Shown in pieces: positions 56,296-64,000 of a DNA stretch of 64,000 bases. The stretch is from Methylococcales bacterium (GTDB lineage Bacteria; Pseudomonadota; Gammaproteobacteria; Methylococcales; Methylomonadaceae): NCBI GenBank assembly GCA_030654015.1, contig JAURYI010000103.1:1-64000 (forward strand), read 5' to 3'. The translations under genes were made by a program, and so were the position numbers. The notes beneath the pieces are model-generated. The model saw nothing but the letters and a program-made list of their open reading frames with translations, was not told the DNA's origin and searched no databases. How positions within the stretch are numbered: position 1 is the stretch's first letter; each line of letters begins with the position of its first letter.

Positions 56296-59200
56296 TTATT
56301 CCCTTTCTAACTCGATATTGACTGCCAATGAACGAATCTCTTTAAGCAATACGTTAAATGATTCGGGCATACCCGCTTCCATTTTATGATTGCCATCGAC
56401 GATGTTTTTATACATCCGCGTTCTACCCGTCACGTCATCGGATTTAACCGTCAACATTTCCTGCAAGGTGTAAGCCGCACCATAAGCTTCTAACGCCCAG
56501 ACCTCCATTTCTCCGAAACGTTGTCCACCGAATTGTGCTTTACCACCCAACGGTTGTTGCGTTACCAAACTGTAAGGACCTGTAGAACGGGCGTGCATTT
56601 TGTCATCGACCAAGTGATTCAGTTTCAGCATATACATATAGCCGACAGTCACTTCACGCTCAAAAGGTTCGCCTGTTAGACCGTCAAACAACTGGACTTG
56701 TCCATGCTCTGGCAAATCAGCCAAGCGTAACATAGTACGAATTTCTTCTTCACTAGCACCATCGAATACGGGCGTTGCCATAGGCACACCAGCAACCAGA
56801 TTAGCCGCCATTTCTAAAATTTCTTTATCAGTAAAGGAGTCCAGATTTTCCTTGCGACCACTACTGTTATAAATTTTATCCAGATATTCTCTGATGGCAG
56901 TGACTTTGGCTTTTTCTTGATCGTACTGAGCTTCCAGCATTTTACCAATCTTGATACCCAAGCCTTTCGCAGCCCAACCTAAATGGGTTTCCAGTACCTG
57001 CCCAACGTTCATACGAGACGGTACGCCTAACGGATTCAATACGATGTCAACAGGATTACCGTCAGCCGTAAATGGCATATCTTCAATCGGTCTGATCATC
57101 GAGATAACACCTTTGTTACCATGACGACCCGCCATTTTATCACCCGGTTGAATGCGTCGTTTCACAGCTAAGTACACCTTAACCATTTTTAACACACCTG
57201 GTGCTAAATCATCACCCATCGTGATTTTTTTGCGTTTTACTTCAAACTTTTCATCAAAATCTTTACGTTGCTGCTCAATTTGCGCAGAGACGGTTTCGAG
57301 TTGAACATTAAGTTCTTCCTCTTTCATTTTGATTTTCAGCCAATCTGAATGCTTGATGCTATTCAAATAATCCAGACTGATTTCAGTACCTGCTTTTAGC
57401 TGACCTGCGCCTGCTTGAGCCACTTTACCGTCCAGCATTTTGGCAACCCGCGCAAAAATATCTTCTTCAAGAATTTTTAGCTGATCATCCAAATCTTTGC
57501 GGTAACGTTTAATGGCATCTTGCTCAATGTCTAACGCACGTTTGTCTTTTTTAACACCGTCGCGAGTAAACACCTGCACGTCGATAACCGTACCTTCAAT
57601 ACTACCCGGTACACGCAACGAAGTATCTTTTACATCAGCGGCCTTTTCGCCAAAAATAGCGCGTAACAGCTTTTCTTCTGGAGTCAGTTGCGTTTCGCCT
57701 TTAGGCGTTACTTTACCAACCAGAATATCGCCGCCTTTGACTTCCGCACCGACATAAACGATACCCGACTCATCCAGTTTGGATAAGGCTTCTTCGCTGA
57801 CGTTAGGAATATCGGCAGTAATTTCTTCTGGACTGTGTTTGGTATCACGCGCCACACAGGTTTTTTCTTCGATATGAATGGTGGTAAAGCGATCTTCTTT
57901 TACAACGCGCTCAGAGACTAAAATCGAGTCTTCGAAGTTGTAACCATTCCACGGCATGAACGCAACCAGCATATTCTGCCCCAGTGCTAATTCACCCATA
58001 TCGGTTGAAGGACCGTCCGCCATAATATCGCCCGCTTGCACGATGTCGCCCGGCTTGACTAATGGTTTTTGGTTAATGCAAGTATTTTGGTTAGAACGGG
58101 TATATTTAATCAGGTTATAAATATCAACCCCTGATGTACCTGTTTCGGTTTCCGTATCATTAACACGCACTACGATACGCGCAGCATCAACCGCTTCAAT
58201 TTTACCGCCGCGTGTTGCAACAACCGTTACACCCGAATCTTTTGCTACCGTTCTTTCCATGCCTGTACCCACTAATGGCTTTTCAGCTCTCAGTGTTGGT
58301 ACTGCTTGACGCTGCATATTCGATCCCATTAATGCGCGGTTCGCGTCATCATGTTCTAAGAATGGAATAATCGACGCGGCGACTGAAACGATTTGCTTGG
58401 ATGATACGTCCATGTACTGCACGGTATCGGACATCGCCAGCGCAAACTCGTCTTTATGACGGCAAGATACTAAACCATCGACTAATTTGCCTTCTGCGTT
58501 GACAGGTACACTCGCCTGCGCAATAACAAACTCACCTTCTTCAATAGCAGACAAGTAATCCACTTGATCGGTCACTTTGCCATCAATCACTTTACGATAA
58601 GGCGTTTCCAAGAAACCATAGTTATTGGTACGCGCATACACCGACAGCGAGTTAATCAGACCAATGTTTGGACCCTCAGGCGTTTCAATCGGACACACAC
58701 GACCATAATGGGTTGCGTGTACGTCACGCACTTCAAAGCCTGCACGTTCTCTCGCTAAACCACCAGGCCCTAACGCAGATACACGGCGTTTATGCGTCAC
58801 TTGTGATAATGGATTGTTTTGATCCATAAACTGTGACAATTGGCTAGAACCAAAAAATTCTTTGACTGCCGCAGACACAGGCTTGGCATTAATAATTTCT
58901 TGCGGCACCAAGCCTTCTGAATCAGCCAAGGTTAGACGTTCTTTAACGGCTCTTTCAACGCGCACCAAGCCAACACGGAACTGGTTTTCAATCATTTCAC
59001 CGACTGAACGCACCCGTCTGTTACCTAAATGGTCGATGTCATCGACTACGCCATTACCATTACGGATTTTTATCAGCTCTTTAAGAACATCAATAATGTC
59101 ATCTTTGGTCAGTGTGCCTGTGCCGATAATTTCTTCTCTGCCTAAACGACGGTTAAATTTCATCCGTCCTACGGTGGATAGGTCATAGCGTTCATCAGTA

Positions 59201-60387
59201 AAGAATAAATTTTGGAATAAATTTTCCGCAGATTCTTTAGTCGGTGGCTCACCAGGACGCATCATGCGATAGATTTCAACCAAAGCCTCTAATGGGTTGG
59301 TCGTATTGTCTATGCGCATTGCATTGGATATATAAGGGCCATTATCCAAGTCATTGACAAACAAGGTATTCAGTTCCGTAATACCGCTGTCAATGCAGCG
59401 ATCAATCAGAACTTCGGTCAACTCATCATTTACATTGGCAATTAATTCGCCAGTGCTTTGGTCAATAATGTTATGACCGAGAATCTTACCAACCAAGTAA
59501 GATTTAGGAGCTTCCACTTGGGTCAGCCCGACTTTATTCATTTCACGGATATGCTTGGAAGTAATCCGTCGTCCTTCTTCGACCAAAATTTGATCGTTAT
59601 TTTTAATATCAAATGCTGCAATTTCACCACGCATTCTTTCAGGAACGATGTGAAATAAACATTTATCAGCACTTAATGTGAATTTATTGGTCTCGAAGAA
59701 TATTTTTATCATATCTTCGTTATCGTAGCCCAAACCTCTCAACAGAATGGTAGCTGGGATTTTTCTACGACGATCTATACGCACATAAACGCAGTCTTTG
59801 TGGTCAAATTCAAAATCCAACCAAGAACCGCGATAAGGAATCACACGCGCATTAAACAATAATTTACCAGATGAGTGGGTTTTACCCTTGTCATGGTCAA
59901 AAAACACGCCCGGTGAGCGATGTAATTGCGAGACAATAACCCGCTCGGTACCGTTAATAACAAACGTACCGTTATCCGTCATTAAAGGCAGTTCGCCCAT
60001 ATAAACTTCTTGCTCACGGATGTCTTTAACAACCTTGGCATTTACAGGTGTTTCTTTATCATAGATAACCAGTCGCACCAACACACGCAAAGGCGCGGCA
60101 AAAGTCGCTCCCCGTTGTTGACATTCTCTGACATCAAATAAAGGCTCGCCTAATCTATACTTTACATATTCCAATACGGCATAGCCTGAATGGCTTTCAA
60201 TCGGAAATACGCTGGAAAATGCCGCGTGTAGGCCAGTATCAGTGCGCTTTTCGGGCGTAGCACCTGATTGCAAAAAACTGGCATAAGAATCTATTTGCGT
60301 TGCTAAAAGATACGGGACATCAAGCACCTCAGTGCTTTTCCCAAAGTTGTTTCGTATACGCTTTTTTTCGGTAAAAGAGTAGGACAT
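56296..60387 (-). CDS. rpoB: RNA polymerase subunit beta
   Basis: A 1363-residue beta subunit. The rifampicin region [20 protein letters not shown] with [20 protein letters not shown] is wild type. [14 protein letters not shown] and [20 protein letters not shown] are intact. The ATG at 60387 ([17 protein letters not shown]) matches the family start and has GGAA 5 nt upstream. An upstream ATG adds 8 residues. Confidence 0.98.
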   Translation of the reverse strand: MSYSFTEKKRIRNNFGKSTEVLDVPYLLATQIDSYASFLQSGATPEKRTDTGLHAAFSSVFPIESHSGYAVLEYVKYRLGEPLFDVRECQQRGATFAAPLRVLVRLVIYDKETPVNAKVVKDIREQEVYMGELPLMTDNGTFVINGTERVIVSQLHRSPGVFFDHDKGKTHSSGKLLFNARVIPYRGSWLDFEFDHKDCVYVRIDRRRKIPATILLRGLGYDNEDMIKIFFETNKFTLSADKCLFHIVPERMRGEIAAFDIKNNDQILVEEGRRITSKHIREMNKVGLTQVEAPKSYLVGKILGHNIIDQSTGELIANVNDELTEVLIDRCIDSGITELNTLFVNDLDNGPYISNAMRIDNTTNPLEALVEIYRMMRPGEPPTKESAENLFQNLFFTDERYDLSTVGRMKFNRRLGREEIIGTGTLTKDDIIDVLKELIKIRNGNGVVDDIDHLGNRRVRSVGEMIENQFRVGLVRVERAVKERLTLADSEGLVPQEIINAKPVSAAVKEFFGSSQLSQFMDQNNPLSQVTHKRRVSALGPGGLARERAGFEVRDVHATHYGRVCPIETPEGPNIGLINSLSVYARTNNYGFLETPYRKVIDGKVTDQVDYLSAIEEGEFVIAQASVPVNAEGKLVDGLVSCRHKDEFALAMSDTVQYMDVSSKQIVSVAASIIPFLEHDDANRALMGSNMQRQAVPTLRAEKPLVGTGMERTVAKDSGVTVVATRGGKIEAVDAARIVVRVNDTETETGTSGVDIYNLIKYTRSNQNTCINQKPLVKPGDIVQAGDIMADGPSTDMGELALGQNMLVAFMPWNGYNFEDSILVSERVVKEDRFTTIHIEEKTCVARDTKHSPEEITADIPNVSEEALSKLDESGIVYVGAEVKGGDILVGKVTPKGETQLTPEEKLLRAIFGEKAADVKDTSLRVPGSIEGTVIDVQVFTRDGVKKDKRALDIEQDAIKRYRKDLDDQLKILEEDIFARVAKMLDGKVAQAGAGQLKAGTEISLDYLNSIKHSDWLKIKMKEEELNVQLETVSAQIEQQRKDFDEKFEVKRKKITMGDDLAPGVLKMVKVYLAVKRRIQPGDKMAGRHGNKGVISMIRPIEDMPFTADGNPVDIVLNPLGVPSRMNVGQVLETHLGWAAKGLGIKIGKMLEAQYDQEKAKVTAIREYLDKIYNSSGRKENLDSFTDKEILEMAANLVAGVPMATPVFDGASEEEIRTMLRLADLPEHGQVQLFDGLTGEPFEREVTVGYMYMLKLNHLVDDKMHARSTGPYSLVTQQPLGGKAQFGGQRFGEMEVWALEAYGAAYTLQEMLTVKSDDVTGRTRMYKNIVDGNHKMEAGMPESFNVLLKEIRSLAVNIELERE

Positions 60388-60490
60388 ATCGCTTCCAAAC
60401 CTTTTCATCATGAATTGTGTCTACTGTGCGGCGTGCAACAGGGGATAACTGCTGGAGACATAAATATTGAACATTTATGAAGCAGTAAAA

Positions 60491-60513
60491 GGCCGGTGAC
60501 ATAGTCACCAGCC
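60491..60513 (-). promoter_or_regulatory. Attenuator-like hairpin between rplL and rpoB
   Basis: GGCTGGTGAC / GTCACCGGCC stem with a 3-nt loop, followed on the minus strand by TTTT. It lies in the 166-nt gap before rpoB, where E. coli has a partial terminator and an RNase III site. It probably lowers rpoBC expression relative to rplL. Confidence 0.7.
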
Positions 60514-60553
60514 CTATTTACCAAGACGTAAGCCTTAGTGTGTGTCAACGATA

Positions 60554-60922
60554 TTATTTAACGTCGACAGTCGCGCCTGCTTCTAACAGTTGCTTTTTAA
60601 TGTCTTCTGCTTCAGCTTTAGGTGCGCCCTCTTTCAGGACAGTCGGTACGCCTTCAACAGCGTCTTTAGCTTCTTTCAAGCCTAAGCCTGTGATGCTACG
60701 AACTGCTTTAATAACGGCTACTTTATTTTCGCCGAAGCCAGTCAGAATAACATCAAATTCTGTTTGCTCTTCAACAGCTGCCGCAGCAGCAGCAGGTGCA
60801 GCTGCAACCGCAGCAGCAGCAGATACGCCGAATTTTTCTTCCATCGCTGAAATTAAGTCAACGATTTGCATAACGGTCATGTTGGAAACGGCTTCCAAAA
60901 TGTCTTCTTGTGATATTGCCAT
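60554..60922 (-). CDS. rplL: 50S ribosomal protein L7/L12
   Basis: A 122-residue stalk protein: the N-terminal dimer part, the flexible hinge [20 protein letters not shown] and a C-terminal domain [20 protein letters not shown] that binds translation factors. A small CCGCC/GGCGG hairpin lies upstream. Confidence 0.97.
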   Translation of the reverse strand: MAISQEDILEAVSNMTVMQIVDLISAMEEKFGVSAAAAVAAAPAAAAAAVEEQTEFDVILTGFGENKVAVIKAVRSITGLGLKEAKDAVEGVPTVLKEGAPKAEAEDIKKQLLEAGATVDVK

Positions 60923-60985
60923 TGTGAGTTTCTCTAAAAAATAGTTCTAAACCGCCAAGACGGCGGAATAACAGGTTTAACGAAA

Positions 60986-61489
60986 TTATGCGGCTTCTTG
61001 CTCTTGCATCTGATCGCGAAGTGCAGCCAACGTACGAGCCAACTTCTCTGTAGGTGCTTTCATAACCGACATCAACAAGCTGATACCTTGATCGCGTGTC
61101 GGCAAACTTGCCAAACGCGCTAATTCAGAAGCATCATAAGATTGACCGCCAATAGCAACAACCTTGGTAATTAATTTGTCATGGGTTTTGGCAAAATTGC
61201 TGATTAAGCGTGCTGCACAGCCTGGGTCTTCCATTGAAAATGCAATCAGCAAAGGACCAACCAAGCTGTCCTGCATACATTCAAATTCAGTACCCGCTAC
61301 TGCACGTTTTGCCAGAGTATTTTTTACCACGCGCAAATAAACGCCTGTTTCTCTCGCCGTTTTACGCAGTTCGGTTAATTCCGTTACTGTTAAACCACGA
61401 TATTCTGCCGCAACAGCAGAATGGGCTTTAGCGGCGTATTGAGCAACTTCTTCTACGACGACTTTTTTGCCATCTAAATTGAGTGCCAC
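60986..61489 (-). CDS. rplJ: 50S ribosomal protein L10
   Basis: A 167-residue L10 with MALNLDGKKVVVEEVAQYAA, RGLTVTELTELRKTARETGV and the helical C-terminal end for L7/L12 dimers. A 200-nt leader precedes it. Confidence 0.97.
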   Translation of the reverse strand: MALNLDGKKVVVEEVAQYAAKAHSAVAAEYRGLTVTELTELRKTARETGVYLRVVKNTLAKRAVAGTEFECMQDSLVGPLLIAFSMEDPGCAARLISNFAKTHDKLITKVVAIGGQSYDASELARLASLPTRDQGISLLMSVMKAPTEKLARTLAALRDQMQEQEAA

Positions 61490-61691
61490 AGTTTACCTCC
61501 GGTAATGTTCTGGGTATCCAGATAAATAAAACGCATTCTATTGAAGAATACTTCCTTACGGTTTTCCCCAACTAGGTTCCAGCCCGTCTACGCAGGAACA
61601 CAGTTTTTCAACCATGTGACGATTAAGTTTTGCAACACCTGCGGTCTTTGACGGTTACCGAATAAACGGCAACCCAAAGTTTTTTTAATAC
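61490..61691 (-). ncRNA. L10 leader (ribosomal protein autoregulatory leader)
   Basis: The rplA-rplJ gap is 202 nt. Read on the minus strand it contains GCGTAGACGGGCTGGAACC, the segment ACCGCAGGTGTTGCAAAACT with the kink-turn-like GCAAAGCTAAT pattern of the E. coli L10 leader, and GGAGG before the rplJ start. The L10-L12 complex binds such leaders to repress translation of rplJ-rplL. Position and partial sequence resemblance support it; the full fold was not derived. Confidence 0.65.
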
Positions 61692-62387
61692 TTAGCCGTT
61701 AAGACTACCAAGATCCAACCACAAACCAGGACCCATCGTTGAAGATAGCGTCACTTTTTTGATGTAAACGCCTTTTGCTGCGGTTGGCTTCATTCTTTTT
61801 AAGTCAGCAAGCAAGGCTTCCAGATTACCCTGAACAGCTTCCGCTTCAAATGCCACTTTACCCAATGTACAGTGAATAATGCCAGATTTATCAGTACGAT
61901 AACGCACCTGACCTGACTTGGCATTTTTAACAGCAGTCGCAACATCAGTAGTCACCGTACCGACTTTAGGATTAGGCATTAAGCCTCTTGGACCTAAAAT
62001 CTGACCTAATTGACCGACAACTCGCATTGCATCAGGAGAAGCGATAACCACGTCAAAGTTCATTTCGCCTTTTTTGACCAAATCACCTAAATCGTCCATG
62101 CCGACAATGTCTGCACCAGCAGCTTTAGCCGCTTCTGCATTTGCACCTTGTGTAAATACCGCAACGCGTACAGTTTTACCTGTACCGTTTGGCAATACTG
62201 TCGCGCCACGCACGTTTTGATCTGACTTGCGAGGATCTACGCCTAAATTGACGCTTACATCAATCGCTTCAGCAAATTTAGCTGTACCAAGTTCTTTCAA
62301 GATCGCAACTGCTTCACTGATTGAATACTGCTTGGTTTTATCAACTTTTTCTTTAATGATTTTCGCTTTTTTTGATAACTTAGCCAT
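61692..62387 (-). CDS. rplA: 50S ribosomal protein L1
   Basis: A 231-residue L1 with [40 protein letters not shown] and [20 protein letters not shown]. It binds the E-site stalk and represses its own mRNA. Its start overlaps the rplK stop by one base. Confidence 0.98.
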   Translation of the reverse strand: MAKLSKKAKIIKEKVDKTKQYSISEAVAILKELGTAKFAEAIDVSVNLGVDPRKSDQNVRGATVLPNGTGKTVRVAVFTQGANAEAAKAAGADIVGMDDLGDLVKKGEMNFDVVIASPDAMRVVGQLGQILGPRGLMPNPKVGTVTTDVATAVKNAKSGQVRYRTDKSGIIHCTLGKVAFEAEAVQGNLEALLADLKRMKPTAAKGVYIKKVTLSSTMGPGLWLDLGSLNG

Positions 62388-62818
62388 TATAATCCCTCCA
62401 CATTCAGACCCATGCTACGCGCACTGCCTGCAATTGTTTTTACTGCTGCTTCAAGATTTGCAGCGTTTAAATCTTCCATTTTAGTTTTTGCAATTTCTTC
62501 TATTTGCTCGCGGGTCACAGTACCGACTTTTTTAGTATTCGGATTAGGACTGCCGCTTTTGATACCGACTGCTTTTTTCAGAAGAATTGACGCAGGAGGT
62601 GTTTTGGTAATAAAAGTAAAGCTACGATCACTATAAACAGTGATAACTACTGGTAAAGGCAAACCTTTTTCTACATCTTGAGTTTTTGCATTGAATGCTT
62701 TACAAAACTCCATGATATTAACACCACGTTGACCTAACGCAGGACCGACGGGTGGACTTGGATTTGCTTCACCTGCTTTTACTTGCAGCTTAATGTATGC
62801 CGTTATTTTTTTTGCCAT
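62387..62818 (-). CDS. rplK: 50S ribosomal protein L11
   Basis: A 143-residue L11 with [20 protein letters not shown], the proline-rich thiostrepton region, and [20 protein letters not shown]. It is part of the GTPase-associated centre. A terminator-like hairpin precedes it. Confidence 0.98.
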   Translation of the reverse strand: MAKKITAYIKLQVKAGEANPSPPVGPALGQRGVNIMEFCKAFNAKTQDVEKGLPLPVVITVYSDRSFTFITKTPPASILLKKAVGIKSGSPNPNTKKVGTVTREQIEEIAKTKMEDLNAANLEAAVKTIAGSARSMGLNVEGL

Positions 62819-62865
62819 TTTTTACTCCTAGTGGGTACAAGCGCGTAATGCTCCCCTTTTAGACA

Positions 62866-62898
62866 CAAAAAATCCCTACCTTACACAGATAGAGATTT
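62866..62898 (-). terminator. Terminator-like hairpin between nusG and rplK
   Basis: AAATCTCTA / TAGGGATTT stem with an 11-nt loop, continuing into a T-run on the minus strand. It lies just after nusG, so secE-nusG and rplK-rplA are separate or attenuated units. Confidence 0.7.
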
Positions 62899-62922
62899 AG
62901 TAATTGCTAATTACAAAAATAA

Positions 62923-63456
62923 TTAACCTTTTTCAACCTGATTAAAGCCCAATTCTACAGATGTTGAGCGTCCAAAAATAAGCACTGATATTTTCAGCTT
63001 ATTTTTGTCATAATTAACTTCTTCGACAACGCCATTAAAATCCTTAAACGGCCCATCAACAACCCTGATTACTTCGCCGACTTCAAATAAAGTTTTAGGA
63101 CGAGGCTTATCAACACCTTCCTGAACTCTATCTAGTATGGACATTGCTTCTTTTTCAGAAATAGGGGCAGGACGATCAGAGGTGCCACCTATAAATCCCA
63201 GAACTCTTGGTACATCCTTAACCAAATGCCATGTTTCATCGGTTAATTCCATTTGAACCAATACATAACCTGGAAAGAATTTCCGTTCACTTTTTCGCTG
63301 TTGACCCATGCGCATTTCGACGACTTCCTCAGTAGGAACTAGGATTTGTCCGAAATATTGCTCTAAGCCTTCACGCTTAACCCTCTCTTCCAAGGCTTGC
63401 TTAACTTTATTTTCAAAGTTGGAATAGGCGTGTACCACATACCAGCGCAAAGCCAT
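62923..63456 (-). CDS. nusG: Transcription antitermination protein NusG
   Basis: A 177-residue NusG with the NGN domain [20 protein letters not shown] and [20 protein letters not shown], and the KOW domain (about 120-177, [20 protein letters not shown]). It links RNA polymerase with Rho or S10. It starts 3 nt after secE. Confidence 0.98.
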   Translation of the reverse strand: MALRWYVVHAYSNFENKVKQALEERVKREGLEQYFGQILVPTEEVVEMRMGQQRKSERKFFPGYVLVQMELTDETWHLVKDVPRVLGFIGGTSDRPAPISEKEAMSILDRVQEGVDKPRPKTLFEVGEVIRVVDGPFKDFNGVVEEVNYDKNKLKISVLIFGRSTSVELGFNQVEKG

Positions 63457-63459
63457 ATT

Positions 63460-63840
63460 CTATCCGCCCTGACCTGTTAGCAGACGCACTCCCCAAAAAA
63501 GGAACATATCTAAAAACCATAAGATAAGACCAACAATGGTAACCATCGCAAATACCAACAAGGTAGTACGCATGGTTTCTTCGCGAGTAGGCCAAATAAC
63601 TTTTCTTACTTCTTGTTTGGCTTCTAAAATAAAAAGCCAGACGCTTTTCCCTATGTCAGTAGTAAGCATTAAACCCACCACAGCCAGAACAACGATCAAG
63701 AGACCGATGACTCTGTACACAAGAGGAATGGCTTCTGAGAAATAGTAGAATGCTGCTACAGCGGCAACCACAAAGACAACGGAAAAGACTTGCTTGACGA
63801 CATCAAAAAGAGCTGTCGGTGCTTCTGCTTGAGTTTTCAT
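63460..63840 (-). CDS. secE: Preprotein translocase subunit SecE
   Basis: A 126-residue SecE with three membrane helices (about 14-31, 40-58 and 95-113) and the conserved amphipathic segment EAKQEVRKVIWPTREETMRT before the last helix. It stabilises SecY. It lies between tRNA-Trp and nusG. Confidence 0.96.
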   Translation of the reverse strand: MKTQAEAPTALFDVVKQVFSVVFVVAAVAAFYYFSEAIPLVYRVIGLLIVVLAVVGLMLTTDIGKSVWLFILEAKQEVRKVIWPTREETMRTTLLVFAMVTIVGLILWFLDMFLFWGVRLLTGQGG

Positions 63841-63885
63841 GTGTTATTTATTATGAACGAGATGCTATTTATTACTTTAACTGAA

Positions 63886-63961
63886 TGGCAGGCCAGGAGG
63901 GTCTCGAACCCCCAACCAGCGGTTTTGGAGACCGCCATTCTACCAATTGAACTACTGACCT
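63886..63961 (-). tRNA. tRNA-Trp (anticodon CCA)
   Basis: A 76-nt cloverleaf on the minus strand. The acceptor AGGTCAG pairs with CTGGCCT, the D-arm is AGTTCAATTGGTAGA, the anticodon stem GCGGT/ACCGC holds CTCCAAA (anticodon CCA), the T-arm is GGTTCGAGACC, and the 3' CCA is encoded. It directly precedes secE, as in other gammaproteobacteria. Confidence 0.96.
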
Positions 63962-64000
63962 ATTCAGAAAAAATCGAACTTACTATGATACATCAACCAA

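Overview
The window comes from a gammaproteobacterium, most likely a methanotroph of the order Methylococcales. The gammaproteobacterial assignment rests on gene neighbourhoods: rhlB/trxA/rho, dapF/DUF484/xerC, nudE/yrfG and the secE-nusG-rplKAJL-rpoBC run. The one-carbon assignment rests on a full-length formaldehyde-activating enzyme (fae), which ends a four-gene operon with a CitG-like protein and a RimK-like ATP-grasp enzyme. Families like these accompany tetrahydromethanopterin-linked formaldehyde oxidation. The genus cannot be named from the sequence alone.

Layout. 1-1.6 kb: the 3' end of a CobN-like chelatase with a C-terminal membrane anchor, followed by an ExbB/TolQ-like channel and a DUF2149 protein. 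1.7-9.2 kb, minus strand: cysM, a TerD-nuclease fusion, glgP, ppk1 and an IS630-type transposase remnant. 9.2-12 kb, minus strand: the DUF3147 / ATP-grasp / CitG-like / fae operon. 12-18.5 kb: nudE and yrfG (divergent), a ZIP transporter, an aminotransferase, a Rof-like Rho antiterminator, a zinc alcohol dehydrogenase and an A+T-rich RlmN/Cfr-like radical SAM gene. 18.6-26.4 kb: rhlB, trxA, rho, xerC-DUF484-dapF, a TauE/SafE transporter and cca. 26.5-32.4 kb: yajQ, then an O-methyltransferase leading into three tandem complex-I-type antiporter subunits (one NuoL-like, two NuoM-like). 32.6 kb: an HrgA-like winged-helix nuclease.

From 33.7 kb to the right edge, one minus-strand superoperon runs from tRNA-Trp through secE, nusG, rplKAJL, rpoB, rpoC, the str genes, S10, spc and alpha to rplQ. 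It has three irregularities. An unrelated 165-residue PUA/EVE-like gene and a palindrome sit between rpoB and rpoC. fusA (EF-G) has an in-frame TAA where a GAA is expected, which splits it into 617- and 76-residue reading frames. rpsJ follows tuf by 8 nt, so there is no room for an S10 leader.

The most unusual items are the fusA nonsense codon, the rpoB/rpoC insertion, the TerD-PD-(D/E)XK fusion, the chelatase/proton-channel module at the left edge, and the antiporter trio, in which one subunit has Arg in place of a proton-path Lys. Several non-homologous palindromic elements lie between genes. No CRISPR array or intact mobile element was found.
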